Assembly: GCA_927443375.1 (NCBI GenBank) | Contig: CAKMKL010000067.1 | Location: forward strand, 1 to 57,440 | Source of the DNA: an uncultured Paenibacillus sp. | Lineage (GTDB): Bacteria; Bacillota; Bacilli; Paenibacillales; Paenibacillaceae | DNA: 57,440 bases | Direction of reading: 5' to 3' | In this document: piece by piece, positions 49,036-57,440 of the stretch | Layout: each line of letters opens with the position of its first letter | Position numbering within the stretch: the stretch's first letter is position 1 | Translations under genes and position numbers: made by a program | The notes under the pieces: generated by a model | The model's input: the letters and a program-made list of their open reading frames with translations, nothing else | Told to the model about the DNA's origin: nothing | Database searches by the model: none

Positions 49036-51564
49036 TTATTCCGTTTGCCGTAACCGTTCAACAATGCTGGCCTTGCTCAGCATCCTGTAGGAGCTTAGTG
49101 TTACTGTATACGCGATAGCAGCAAGAACCGGAACGACCAGGATAAACGGCAGCCAGCTCATGCGGAAGACGGTAAAGGCCATACTGTCCGCGATGCTTTT
49201 GGAGATGCTGTAGGTCAGAAAAACACCAAAAGTGGAGGCAATGGCTGTGGTCAGAAGCACATTGTACAGCCCCTCATAGATCAGCATTTTTTTCAGCTGA
49301 CGCTTGGTCATCCCGATGCTCTCCAGCAGGGCGAACTCATTCCTCCGTGTAATGACTCCGGTAACAACAGTATTGATATAATTAAGAATCCCGATCAGGG
49401 CGATGACGAAGCTGAGGCCGTAGCCGACGATCTGAAAAATACGGATAAACCCGCTGAGCTCCTGCCTGTAATCCTCCCTTGATTTGTACACCAGCTCATC
49501 GCTTGAAGCGGCAAGAGACTTGGCGGTCTGCGCAGCACTGTCCAGCTTGGCCGGATCAATATGCAGCGTTGCCGACAGCGCCATCGGCGGATCACTGCCC
49601 TCAGGCAGCTCCCTTGTCAGCTCAGAGGAAGGAAAAAACGCATTATACCCATACGCCGGGAAAGCTTGCGTGGTAGCAGCATACAGAGCATCATAGTTTA
49701 ATACAGCCATGACCTCATAGCTTTTGCCAAGCTCCTTATACTCAATATGGTCACCCGGATGGTAGTAGGAGATGTTATTGTCATCCGGCATGATGACTTC
49801 CGTCACCAGCACATAGTCACCGGAGGCGAACTTCTGCGGATCAAAATGGCCTTCGACGACATCCTTCTGCACCAGGTCATACCAGCCGTCATCCATGCCG
49901 TACAGTTTAAGAAAAACGAAATCATTTTTCAGAACGTCGGTTAGAGCCGGGTCAGACTTATAGGTTTCTGTCAGCGGCTCCAGTATTGTCCGTATAGTGT
50001 CATCCATATAATAAAGCTCGCTGGTAAAATAGACCTTCTCCACGCTCTTGACTCCGTCGATCCCCGCTAACTTCTTGCTGAACGCTTCTGACAGTTTATA
50101 AGGATCACCCGGACGTTCGCCAAATGACTGCATGACCGCCTGATTGCGGATGACCACATCCCCGGATATAAATGAGCTAAGGTATTTATTCACATCCAGC
50201 GAAGAGATGACGGTAAAAATAATGCTGAACAGAATCATGCTTAAGGAGAGAGAAGTCAGCATGAGCAGCAGTTTCTTTTTATTGCGGAACAGGTTAGTAA
50301 AAGCCATGCTGTAGAGCTTGCCTCCGCGCTTCGAACGTTTCTTCCTCCGGCGCTTTGCACTGACACCTGAGAACCTGACCGCTTCCACCGGCGCAATCCG
50401 CGCAGCCATCCGTCCCGGCTTACTGGCAGCTATCCATACCGTTATATAGGCGAAAATAGCGGCGCCGATAAAAATCCACGGGCTGGACGAATAGGCGGCT
50501 TCCATGGGTTCGCTTGAGAACGTGTTCAGCAGCGGGGTTAACAGCCGTCCGATTCCGTAACCGGCAGCGAGGCCGAAGGGCAGACCGAGCAGGTACAGCA
50601 GCTGTGACTGGATGGTAATGATCCGCCTCAGCTGCTTCGGTGTCGTCCCGATCGCTTTGAGCAGGCCGTAAAATTTAACATCGCGCACGACGGATATGTA
50701 AAAGATATTATAAATCAGCAAATACCCGCTGAGCATAATAATGAGGATGACAGCCAAATAGGGAACGAAATCGATGAGGTTTTCAGAGAAGGATGAGGCT
50801 GTGTAGCCCCAGTTGATCCCGATTGGCACATCCACACCTGTATCCGCAAGCACTTTGTCCAGCTTCTTTTCAATATTGACAGCATTCTTGAACATTACGC
50901 TCAGCTCTAAGTTATTCACATAGGAACCGCTGGCTGCGGATTTTACCGGATCGATTCCGGACACATTCTCTTGCACCCAGGCTTCCGAGACAAAGGCGAG
51001 TCCTGCGAGCGCCAGATGTTTATCCGCCTCATAATAGCCCGACACGATAAAATCCTGCTGAATCACACGCTCTCCTGTATCAATGTCCAGCTGAACCTGC
51101 TGCCCCAGCGCATGGCGGATACCGAGTTTATCCATAACCCATGTGTTCAGCACAACCTCGTTCTCAGCAGAGGGCAGACGGCCTTCTATAAAGGAAATAA
51201 AACCATGTTTGGCGGAAGCCTCGTCAATCCGCTTTACCTCTACCGGGTTGTCCTGAAAGACCTCATTCCGCAGCACGCCGGCATGCAGCGAAATGCCGTA
51301 TTCCCGTATCGAAGAATGCTTCTTTAAAGTTTCAATCTGTTCCGGAGTCACATGTTTGAAGCTGCCGTGAAAATCAGTGCCGACGGTCTTCATCCGGGTC
51401 AGTTCTGTAGATTTATTGAGGCTCAGGGTCATGGTGAAGATCGACGTAATAAGCAGGGTCGTCAGTACTACAGCGCAGATCACAGCCAGATTGCGCAGCG
51501 GATTCGCCCGCAGGCTTTTGAGGGAGAGGCGGGTAATAATCTTGCGGTTGTTCGTGGTGATCAT
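49036..51564 (-). CDS. FtsX/MacB-type ABC permease
   Basis: 842 residues with two FtsX-like units. Membrane segments lie near residues 20-42, 270-300, 325-350 and 370-390, then about 425-450, and a final set from ~715. Large extracytoplasmic loops (~45-260 and ~455-705) lie between. It lacks a substrate pore and probably works by mechanotransmission, for example in antibiotic resistance, signalling or lipid/peptide handling. Its start overlaps the ATPase stop by 4 nt. It belongs to a minus-strand unit with a two-component system. Confidence 0.93.
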   Translation of the reverse strand: MITTNNRKIITRLSLKSLRANPLRNLAVICAVVLTTLLITSIFTMTLSLNKSTELTRMKTVGTDFHGSFKHVTPEQIETLKKHSSIREYGISLHAGVLRNEVFQDNPVEVKRIDEASAKHGFISFIEGRLPSAENEVVLNTWVMDKLGIRHALGQQVQLDIDTGERVIQQDFIVSGYYEADKHLALAGLAFVSEAWVQENVSGIDPVKSAASGSYVNNLELSVMFKNAVNIEKKLDKVLADTGVDVPIGINWGYTASSFSENLIDFVPYLAVILIIMLSGYLLIYNIFYISVVRDVKFYGLLKAIGTTPKQLRRIITIQSQLLYLLGLPFGLAAGYGIGRLLTPLLNTFSSEPMEAAYSSSPWIFIGAAIFAYITVWIAASKPGRMAARIAPVEAVRFSGVSAKRRRKKRSKRGGKLYSMAFTNLFRNKKKLLLMLTSLSLSMILFSIIFTVISSLDVNKYLSSFISGDVVIRNQAVMQSFGERPGDPYKLSEAFSKKLAGIDGVKSVEKVYFTSELYYMDDTIRTILEPLTETYKSDPALTDVLKNDFVFLKLYGMDDGWYDLVQKDVVEGHFDPQKFASGDYVLVTEVIMPDDNNISYYHPGDHIEYKELGKSYEVMAVLNYDALYAATTQAFPAYGYNAFFPSSELTRELPEGSDPPMALSATLHIDPAKLDSAAQTAKSLAASSDELVYKSREDYRQELSGFIRIFQIVGYGLSFVIALIGILNYINTVVTGVITRRNEFALLESIGMTKRQLKKMLIYEGLYNVLLTTAIASTFGVFLTYSISKSIADSMAFTVFRMSWLPFILVVPVLAAIAYTVTLSSYRMLSKASIVERLRQTE

Positions 51565-52262
51565 ATCAGGGGGTCTCCGCTTGCATTCGGTATGCCGGAT
51601 ACAATCCGCCCGTCTTCAATCCGGATAATCCGGTCGGCAGTCTGGGCAATGCTCTCATTGTGGGTAATCATGACAATGGTCTGATTAAATTTCTCGCTCA
51701 TCTGCTTCAGCAGAATCATGACCTCCTGGCTGGTTTTGCTGTCGAGATTGCCGGTAGGCTCGTCCGCGAGAATGATTGAAGGCTTGGTAGCCAGTGCTCT
51801 GGCAATCGCGACACGCTGCTGCTGGCCGCCGGACAGGTTCGCAGGCAGATTGTGGATTTTCTCCTGCAGACCCAGGGCCCGGATCACCTCATCCAGATAC
51901 TCCTGATCGATTCTGCCGCCGTCGAGCTCTATTGGAAGCAGAATATTTTCGAGCACATTCAGGACCGGTACCAGATTGTAGCTCTGAAAAACGAAACCGA
52001 CTGACCGGCGTCTGAAAATCGTCAGCTTCTCATCGCTCATGGCAAAAATATCGTTCCCGTCCACGATAACTTTGCCTGCAGTAGCCCGGTCCAGACCGCC
52101 CAGCATATGCAGCAGGGTGCTTTTTCCGCTGCCGCTGGTGCCGACAATCGCCAGGAATTCCCCTTGCTCAACGGATAGCGATATATCGTCCAGCGCCTTG
52201 ACCGTGGTGTGCGGATCTTTACCATAATATTTCTTCAGATGCTCGATGCTCAAAATAGGCAT
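51561..52262 (-). CDS. MacB/LolD-type ABC ATPase
   Basis: 233 residues. Walker [11 protein letters not shown] loop [10 protein letters not shown], signature LSGGQQQR, Walker [13 protein letters not shown] and switch His MITHNE. It powers the FtsX-type permease. A 91-bp gap separates it from the kinase gene upstream, so it may have its own promoter under control of the response regulator. Confidence 0.96.
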   Translation of the reverse strand: MPILSIEHLKKYYGKDPHTTVKALDDISLSVEQGEFLAIVGTSGSGKSTLLHMLGGLDRATAGKVIVDGNDIFAMSDEKLTIFRRRSVGFVFQSYNLVPVLNVLENILLPIELDGGRIDQEYLDEVIRALGLQEKIHNLPANLSGGQQQRVAIARALATKPSIILADEPTGNLDSKTSQEVMILLKQMSEKFNQTIVMITHNESIAQTADRIIRIEDGRIVSGIPNASGDPLI

Positions 52263-52353
52263 TGCTGATTCTCCTCCATCATCCTTGAATGCTCCTAAAG
52301 ATATCAGACAAATCTAACCGGGCAGTGTCTGAAATCTGACGGTATTGACACAA

Positions 52354-53388
52354 TTAGAGCTGAGGGAGGAAGACGGAGAGCTTGGTTCCCTGGCCGGGCT
52401 CAGATGCTGCCGTAATAAAACCTCCCTGGATGCTGATGATCTTTCGCGTTAAATACAGTCCGATTCCGATGCCTTCATATCCCCTTGCGCCCTGTCCCCG
52501 GTAAAAGCGTTTGAAAATATGCTCAAGCTCATTCTTCGCAATCCCAATGCCCGTATCGGAGATATCAATCCGTGTAAACATTTCATTACTCTCGGCTACA
52601 ACCCGGATGCTGCCGCCCGGATCCGTATATTTCACCGCATTCTCCAGCAGGTTGAACAGAGCCTCACTGGTCCACTTATGATCGTGACGGGCGGCCGTAC
52701 CGGGATCACATTCAATTTGGATGCTGATCCCTTTATTTTCGGCGCGTGTATAGATGTGTGATACGGCACTGGTAAGCGTCACGAGGACGGGTTTAACCTC
52801 ACTGTGCAGGGTGATCATGCCCGTTTCCAGCCGGGATAGTTTGATCAGCGAGGTGATTAGCCACTCCAGCTTTTCTGATTGGGCCTCGATCTGATCCAGC
52901 AGAAGCCGGGTATCCCCTCCTAGGTCTGGTGTTTCGGCAAGCAGCTGGCTGTAGAGCAGGATATTGGAGAGGGGTGTTTTGGTCTGATGGGAGATATCCG
53001 AGATCAGCTCTTTGATGGTATTCTTTTCAGACTCCAGATGCTGCTCATTCGCTTTGCTGATTTCAATGTAGCGTAATAATTTATGCTCAAGGGAAGAGAG
53101 GCTGGTCTCGTCAAAATGGGTCAGCTGCTCCCGCCCGTGAATGGCCCGGTCCACCATTTCATCCAAAGTATTCATGAAGCCGGCAACCTGCCGCCGCAGT
53201 ATCCTGCTCCAACAAGCGCCTACGATTAGTATAGAAAACACGAAGAGGGCGGTAAGGTTGAGGAATGCCGGATTTACCCCTTCCAGATAGGTGACCGTCC
53301 CGGCGTATCCCAATACCAGCAGCAGAAAGATTACGGCGAAAATAAGGCTGACATGTTTGGAGTACCGGATCTCCTTGCCGCTCTTCAT
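52354..53388 (-). CDS. Sensor histidine kinase
   Basis: 344 residues. Two membrane helices (~14-34 and ~40-58) with almost no extracytoplasmic loop, then HisKA (ISDISHQTKTPLSN, phospho-His) and HATPase (LFNLLENAVKYT, DTGIGIAKNELEHIFKRFYRG). The lack of an external sensor suggests signalling through the adjacent ABC transporter, as in Bce-like systems. I chose the ATG at 53388, overlapping the regulator stop codon (ATGA), over a GTG at 53409. Confidence 0.93.
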   Translation of the reverse strand: MKSGKEIRYSKHVSLIFAVIFLLLVLGYAGTVTYLEGVNPAFLNLTALFVFSILIVGACWSRILRRQVAGFMNTLDEMVDRAIHGREQLTHFDETSLSSLEHKLLRYIEISKANEQHLESEKNTIKELISDISHQTKTPLSNILLYSQLLAETPDLGGDTRLLLDQIEAQSEKLEWLITSLIKLSRLETGMITLHSEVKPVLVTLTSAVSHIYTRAENKGISIQIECDPGTAARHDHKWTSEALFNLLENAVKYTDPGGSIRVVAESNEMFTRIDISDTGIGIAKNELEHIFKRFYRGQGARGYEGIGIGLYLTRKIISIQGGFITAASEPGQGTKLSVFLPQL

Positions 53389-54071
53389 AGGTTTGGCCTT
53401 TCCGCCCACATATACCCCAGGCCGTAGACTGTTTTTATGTATTTTGGCGCCGCAGGCTCATCCTCAATCTTGGCCCGCAGCCGTTTTACAGCTACCGTCA
53501 ATGCATTCTCATCCACAAACTCCGCGTCCTGTGACCAGATTTTATCGATCAACTGTTCTCTATTTAAAATGATGCCGGGGTTGGAGACCAGGAGGTTCAG
53601 CAGCTTGAGCTCCGTTTTGCTCAGGGTCAATTGCTCCTTGTGCTTGTAGAATTCCAGTTTTGCGAAGTCCAGGCTCAAGGGGCCGATGATTATTTTGTCC
53701 TCCGGCTGCCTGGCGGCTCTTTTGAGAACAGCCATTACCCGGGCCCGGAGAATCATCAGGCTGAACGGTTTGGTAATATAATCGTCTCCCCCCAAGGCAA
53801 ATCCGGTGACAATATCCGGCTCCATGTCGTTGGCAGTCAGGAAAATAACCGGTACCTGTGAGGTTCTGCGGATCTTCTCGCAGAAATCCAAACCGCTTCC
53901 GTCAGGGAGATTAATATCCAGCAGAATCAGATCTACCGGGGTCGAGGTGAATATTTGCTCGGCCATAGCCAGCGTATAGGCTTGTTCAATGTTCAGGCCG
54001 TTCTGGGCAAGTGATAGAGCGATTCCTTTGTTCAGGCTCCGGTCATCCTCGACAATTAATAGTGTCTTCAA
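53385..54071 (-). CDS. OmpR-family response regulator
   Basis: 228 residues. The receiver (LLIVEDDRS, Asp in LILLDINLP, Lys in ITKPFS) is followed by a winged-helix Trans_reg_C domain (~130-228; KTELKLLNLLVSNPGIILNREQLIDKIW). The start is TTG at 54071 with AAAGGAG eight bases upstream; the longer frame lacks a ribosome site. It is the first gene of the unit regulator - kinase - ATPase - permease, divergent from the Psp/Lia genes. Confidence 0.94.
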   Translation of the reverse strand: MKTLLIVEDDRSLNKGIALSLAQNGLNIEQAYTLAMAEQIFTSTPVDLILLDINLPDGSGLDFCEKIRRTSQVPVIFLTANDMEPDIVTGFALGGDDYITKPFSLMILRARVMAVLKRAARQPEDKIIIGPLSLDFAKLEFYKHKEQLTLSKTELKLLNLLVSNPGIILNREQLIDKIWSQDAEFVDENALTVAVKRLRAKIEDEPAAPKYIKTVYGLGYMWAERPNL

Positions 54072-54261
54072 TGGAACTGCTCCTTTGTTCTGCCGTATCA
54101 ATTCAGCAGCTATATTAAGGAATACCTGCAACAATTATACACAGTTTGGAGCTTTAAAGTCGCTGATCGGCGGCAAAGGGGCTTGTTTCATCCCTCGGCA
54201 GCCTGCAGTCCTAAGCCTGCCCCGTCTAAGGTCCAGTTCATAAAACCGTCCACGGTCTGTT

Positions 54262-54290
54262 TTGAAAGTCTGCGGATTACCCTAGAATAA
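54262..54290 (+). promoter_or_regulatory. Promoter of the Psp/Lia operon
   Basis: TTGAAA (54262-54267), a 17-bp spacer, then GAATAA (54285-54290), 40 bp before the first gene. This is a reasonable sigma-A match. No certain LiaR box was found. Confidence 0.5.
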
Positions 54291-54329
54291 GGCTATAAGG
54301 TTAAGGTCAACGAAAGGCGGTGAGAAAAA

Positions 54330-54632
54330 ATGCAAAATAGAAAAGGTAACGGACTTGCGATTGTCCTGATTGCGATTGGAGCGATTATGCTGATGGGAGT
54401 GCTGCCCCAACTGATTCACGGAATCTTCGGAATCCTGTTTCCGGTCCTGCTGGTGGCTCTCGGGTACTACGGAATTAAAAGCGGACGCAAGATTATCGGC
54501 TGGGTAGTGCTGTTCATCGGTGTCATGTCTTTGATCTCGAAGCTGTCCTGGATTATTGGACCGCTGCTCGGGGTTGCACTGGTTGTCTGGGGCATCTCGG
54601 TACTGAAAGGCAGAAGAGGCAGAACATACTAA
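54330..54632 (+). CDS. LiaI/LiaF-N-like small membrane protein
   Basis: 100 residues with four closely packed hydrophobic segments and Gly-rich turns, ending in a basic tail KGRRGRTY. The pattern (IGAIMLMGVLPQLIHGIFGILFPVLLVALGYYGIKSGRK) matches the membrane module found in LiaI and in the N-terminal half of LiaF (DUF5668-like). It is the first gene before pspA and probably anchors PspA at the membrane. Confidence 0.8.
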   Translation: MQNRKGNGLAIVLIAIGAIMLMGVLPQLIHGIFGILFPVLLVALGYYGIKSGRKIIGWVVLFIGVMSLISKLSWIIGPLLGVALVVWGISVLKGRRGRTY

Positions 54633-54679
54633 GCTTTAGAAGATTACTTAATTAAGAAGCAGGGAGGGAGCAGGAAATC

Positions 54680-55357
54680 ATGAGTGTTTTTCGCCGCATG
54701 AGGGATATTACGGTAGCTAATCTAAATGAACGTCTGGAACAAAGCCAGGACCCTGTGAAGCTGATCGATCAATTCTTACATTCAACCCGTGAGGAGATCA
54801 CTGAAGCCGAAAGGTTGTACCAGCAATACGCTTCCCACACGAAGCAATTGCAGCAGCAGGTGAATCAGGCTACGGCCATGAGAAACAAACGTGAAGAGCA
54901 AGCGCTGCTGGCACTGAAGGCCGGGGAGGATAATCTGGCGAAGATGGCTTTGCAGGAGAAGATTATTCACGAGGAAAAGCTGGAGCAGTACAGCGGGCTG
55001 CTGGAACAGAGCCAAGGATCGCTGTATGAGCTGGAAAGTCAGCTGAATGAACTTAAGGTCGAATATCAGACGGTGTATAACAAACGCCAGTATTATGCGG
55101 CACGGATGGAGTCACTAAGGCTTCAGCAGCGCATGAACCAGAGAGCAACTGCTTACGGCAATGGCGGTGATGTGCCCAAAATGTTCGGCCGGCTCGAAGA
55201 CCGCATGAATGATTGGGAGCTGGAAGCGAAGAGTCTCCGCGACCTGCGCCGCATGGGACAGGAATACGCGGTGCAGGCTGGTGAAACGGTGGCAACGGTG
55301 CTGGAAAGAGAAATGGCCCGGCTGAAGGAGAAGCTTAACAATGGCGGAAAGGAGTAG
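54680..55357 (+). CDS. pspA: PspA/IM30 protein, copy 1
   Basis: 225 residues, almost wholly coiled-coil. The opening FRRMRDITVANLNERLEQSQDPVKLIDQFL is the PspA signature helix pair, followed by long heptad repeats to about 190. PspA forms ESCRT-III-like rods that support stressed membranes. GGGAGGGAG precedes the ATG. It shares the operon with a PspC protein and a second PspA. Confidence 0.95.
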   Translation: MSVFRRMRDITVANLNERLEQSQDPVKLIDQFLHSTREEITEAERLYQQYASHTKQLQQQVNQATAMRNKREEQALLALKAGEDNLAKMALQEKIIHEEKLEQYSGLLEQSQGSLYELESQLNELKVEYQTVYNKRQYYAARMESLRLQQRMNQRATAYGNGGDVPKMFGRLEDRMNDWELEAKSLRDLRRMGQEYAVQAGETVATVLEREMARLKEKLNNGGKE

Positions 55358-55361
55358 TTCT

Positions 55362-55862
55362 ATGACCCGATTGTATCGTTCAACCCGTGACAAGGTGATG
55401 ACAGGGCTGGCTGGAGGATTGTCCGAGACTCTCGGTATTGACTCTACCCTGTTCCGGATTCTGCTGCTGGTCAGCATTCCGTTTACCGGAGGCACGACGA
55501 TTCTGGTATATCTCATCGCAGCAATGGTTATTCCGAAGGAGCCTACACAGTACAATCCGTTCGGACCTGGACCGGGAGCACCCGGCGGCCCATACGGCGG
55601 CCCGTTCACTGGCGGCCCCGGATATGGACGCGGACCGCAAGGCCCGCAAGGACAGGGAGGATATGGCGGACACGGCGGACAGCCCGGTTATAACCCCGGG
55701 TATAACCCCGGGTATAACCCCGGGTATGATAAAGCCAATACTTACTCGGCTCAAGACTCCGGTCTGGATGCCATGATGAAGGATATTGAGAAGAAGGCAC
55801 TGCAAAAAGAAGTAGAAGAACTGAAACAAAAACTTGCTAAATACGAGAAGGGAGAAGTGTAA
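55362..55862 (+). CDS. pspC: PspC-domain membrane protein with GYNP repeats
   Basis: 166 residues. The PspC domain (~1-62: LYRSTRDKVMTGLAGGLSETLGIDSTLFRILLLVS...YLIAAMVIP) has one or two membrane helices. Next is a Gly/Pro/Tyr-rich linker (~66-120) with GQGGYGGHGGQPG and a 12-bp/4-residue repeat PGYN x4, then a C-terminal coiled coil (~135-166). The ATG at 55362 follows AAAGGAG. The tail could bind PspA through the coiled coil. The Tyr/Pro repeat is prone to length change. Confidence 0.92.
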   Translation: MTRLYRSTRDKVMTGLAGGLSETLGIDSTLFRILLLVSIPFTGGTTILVYLIAAMVIPKEPTQYNPFGPGPGAPGGPYGGPFTGGPGYGRGPQGPQGQGGYGGHGGQPGYNPGYNPGYNPGYDKANTYSAQDSGLDAMMKDIEKKALQKEVEELKQKLAKYEKGEV

Positions 55863-55865
55863 ATC

Positions 55866-56573
55866 ATGGGAGTATTTCAACGGATTAAGGATATGACAAA
55901 GGCGTCGGTAAACGACTTGCTGGATAAAGTAGAGGACCCAATCGTAATGCTGAACCAATATCTGCGCGATATGGAGGCTGAAATTCACGAAGCTGAGGTA
56001 ACAGTTGCCAAGCAAATGGCTAACGAGCGCCGCATGAAGCAGCGTGTTGAGGAAGCAGCCAAAATGTCCGGACAGCGTGCAGCCCAGGCTGAACTTGCGC
56101 TGAAGAACGGACAGGAGGAAGTTACCCGCAAGCTGCTGGAAGAAAAGATCTACTTCGACCAGAAGCAAGTGGAATACGGCGATCTTCACGCTCAGGCAGA
56201 AGTGCAGGCCAAAGAACTGGTACAGCAGCTGCATGAAATGAAGGATGAGTTCTATAAGCTGCGCAACAAACGCAATGAGCTGGTATCCCGCGCCCAAATG
56301 GCCAAGGCCAAAAAGCAAATGTCACAGATCAGCAGCGTTCATTCTATTGAGAGCGGCAGCGCATCCCTCGGCTTCCACCGCATGGAAGAAAAAATCATGC
56401 AGCTCGAAGCAGAAGCAGATGTTATGCGCGCCCCTTACAGCCCGTCGGCTGGTGTGTACACCAAACCGGTTGACGCCGAAAAACAGCTGAAAGTGGAAGA
56501 ACAGCTTGCAGCACTGAAGAGCAAATTGAACCCTTCGGCCGCAGCACCATCTTTAGACAAAAAAGAAGACTAG
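55866..56573 (+). CDS. pspA: PspA/IM30 protein, copy 2
   Basis: 235 residues. It starts [36 protein letters not shown], the classic PspA amphipathic helix and first coil, then coiled coil to ~180 and a short Pro/Ala-rich tail. It is diverged from copy 1, so the two may form mixed rods or act at different stresses. It begins three bases after the pspC stop codon. Confidence 0.95.
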   Translation: MGVFQRIKDMTKASVNDLLDKVEDPIVMLNQYLRDMEAEIHEAEVTVAKQMANERRMKQRVEEAAKMSGQRAAQAELALKNGQEEVTRKLLEEKIYFDQKQVEYGDLHAQAEVQAKELVQQLHEMKDEFYKLRNKRNELVSRAQMAKAKKQMSQISSVHSIESGSASLGFHRMEEKIMQLEAEADVMRAPYSPSAGVYTKPVDAEKQLKVEEQLAALKSKLNPSAAAPSLDKKED

Positions 56574-56618
56574 TGCCTGTTCCTAAAAACTAGGCAGATA
56601 TGATATGCTGAACAAAGT

Positions 56619-56658
56619 AAAGCCATACGGTATGGATCTCCATACCGGTATGGCTTTT
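56619..56658 (+). terminator. Rho-independent terminator of the PspA operon
   Basis: The stem AAAGCCATACGGTATGG pairs with CCATACCGGTATGGCTTT (one bulge, short loop) and runs into a T tract. It separates the pspA genes from liaF. Confidence 0.85.
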
Positions 56659-56774
56659 ATAGCGGGATGCGGTAAACAGATTTTATACTATATCAACAAT
56701 TAAATCAGGCTAAAGAAGCTGATTCTCCGCGGAACAGGTGGAGATTCCCTTTTTATATAGGTTAGGCATAGACC

Positions 56775-56842
56775 AGTTTTGCTCCGCAAAACTTAAGATG
56801 ATGCTTACGAAGTTAGTTTTGCTCCGCAAAACTTTTAGGAGG
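56775..56842 (+). promoter_or_regulatory. Tandem leader hairpins AGTTTTG-CTCCG-CAAAACT before liaF
   Basis: Two identical 7-bp stems with a short loop lie at 56775-56793 and 56815-56833. ATGCTTACGAAG lies between them. The second is followed at once by TTTTAGGAGG. This is the compact form of the leader family also seen at 12.7, 23.5 and 36.8 kb. Confidence 0.85.
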
Positions 56843-56848
56843 TGCGAA

Positions 56849-57440
56849 ATGGATAAACGGAACCGTTTGATTGCCATTGGACTTATTGGTGTGGGCTGCT
56901 TGATGATTTTTGGCAAATGGATCGGATTTTTCTCCGTTGTCGCGCTTCTGTTCCTGCTGCTGGGGGTATACCGGACGACGTCGGGCAAGGTCAAGCAGGG
57001 CTATAAGCTGCTCGGAATCGGCGCAGTGCTGCTGCTGCTGGATCATTTGCTGCTGGTGCTGGGCATCTGCCTGATCTCGCTCGGGATGTTTTTTGTCAAA
57101 TCCAAACGGCTGCAGCGCGGAAAAGGGTTCATGCAGAAACAGAGCTTTTCTTCCCGGTTTGACTGGGATCTGTCACCTTGGGTAATGCGCAGTCTGAGTG
57201 CGTGGCATGTGCTTGGGGAGGCCGATGTCGATCTTTCGCTGGCGATGGCCGAGGATAAGGAGACAGTCATGCTGTTTCAGGGTGTATTCGGCGACATGGA
57301 CCTTCATCTGTCCGAGGATTATGGTGTGGAGATTGAAGCGTTTGTGCTGTTCGGATCGATTGAAATCGGCAGCCACCGCGACACGGGGCTGATGAACAGG
57401 CTTAACTGGAAATCGGCCAACTATGATACCAGTGAGCATA
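56849..57440 (+). CDS. liaF: LiaF-like membrane regulator (partial, runs off window)
   Basis: The first 197 residues are present, with no stop before the window end. Four hydrophobic segments (~7-24, ~26-41, ~50-68 and ~70-84) precede a cytosolic domain from ~115 with LGEADVDLSLAMAEDKETVMLFQGVFGDMDLHLSEDYGVEIEAFVLFGSIEIG, the right-handed beta pattern of LiaF. LiaF inhibits the LiaRS cell-envelope stress system; liaS and liaR may follow outside the window. The ATG at 56849 follows AGGAGG. Confidence 0.88.
   Translation, partial: MDKRNRLIAIGLIGVGCLMIFGKWIGFFSVVALLFLLLGVYRTTSGKVKQGYKLLGIGAVLLLLDHLLLVLGICLISLGMFFVKSKRLQRGKGFMQKQSFSSRFDWDLSPWVMRSLSAWHVLGEADVDLSLAMAEDKETVMLFQGVFGDMDLHLSEDYGVEIEAFVLFGSIEIGSHRDTGLMNRLNWKSANYDTSEH

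Overview
The window looks like chromosomal DNA of a Paenibacillus-type Firmicute. It has moderate G+C, strong AGGAGG ribosome binding sites with frequent TTG/GTG starts, YesMN-type two-component systems feeding ATPase-less oligosaccharide ABC importers (LplB/YtcP permeases), an intracellular GH10 xylanase beside a GH43 enzyme, GlnR/TnrA-type boxes, and a PspA/Lia envelope-stress operon.

Layout. 1-990: nine tRNA genes and a terminator. 1.0-4.5 kb: membrane protein, EFR1 ferredoxin and PadR regulator, then an aldo/keto reductase divergent from a MerR regulator. 4.8-7.4 kb: a promoter framed by two exact GlnR/TnrA boxes, a variant purine riboswitch with a mutually exclusive terminator, a cyclic amidohydrolase and a cysteine amidohydrolase of the isochorismatase fold. 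8.0-17.0 kb: AraC regulator, MATE exporter, a sugar ABC importer and its membrane-bound AraC regulator; most of this stretch lies between two inverted copies of a ~138-bp palindromic repeat. 17.2-26.1 kb (minus strand): a bacterial microcompartment (BMC) operon with UbiX/UbiD decarboxylase, three BMC-H and one BMC-P shell proteins, two BMC-associated proteins, an adenine-deaminase-like enzyme, a cyclase-family hydrolase and a DUF1989 protein. 26.4-37.9 kb: xylo-oligosaccharide sensing, uptake and hydrolysis. 38.2-40.6 kb: methionine importer metNIQ. 40.7-46.3 kb: Ugp-like importer with two phosphatases and a divergent GbsR/MarR regulator. 46.7-48.9 kb: GH36 alpha-galactosidase. 49.0-54.1 kb: two-component system and FtsX-type ABC transporter. 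54.3-57.4 kb: LiaI-like, PspA, PspC, PspA and LiaF (the last runs off the window).

Main hypothesis. The riboswitch/GlnR-controlled hydrolase genes at 5.2-7.4 kb and the BMC operon form one regulon. Together they match, step by step, the fermentative xanthine pathway known from purinolytic clostridia: xanthine -> 4-ureido-5-imidazolecarboxylate (cyclic amidohydrolase) -> 4-amino-5-imidazolecarboxylate (ureido hydrolase) -> 4-aminoimidazole (UbiD/UbiX) -> 4-imidazolone (adenine-deaminase-like) -> formiminoglycine (cyclase-family hydrolase) -> glycine (DUF1989). The shell would hold an unstable aminoimidazole rather than an aldehyde; no aldehyde or alcohol dehydrogenase is present. The aptamer keeps the pyrimidine (C74) that reads oxopurines but carries G where guanine aptamers have U51, and its 3' strand doubles as the 5' arm of the terminator, so ligand should switch the operon ON. 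Both promoters appear to carry a GlnR box near -50 and another downstream of the start.

A second recurrent feature is a leader hairpin (AGTTTTG...CAAAACT) placed directly before the Shine-Dalgarno sequence of four unrelated genes. Assignments rest on motif recognition by eye; substrates are inferred.
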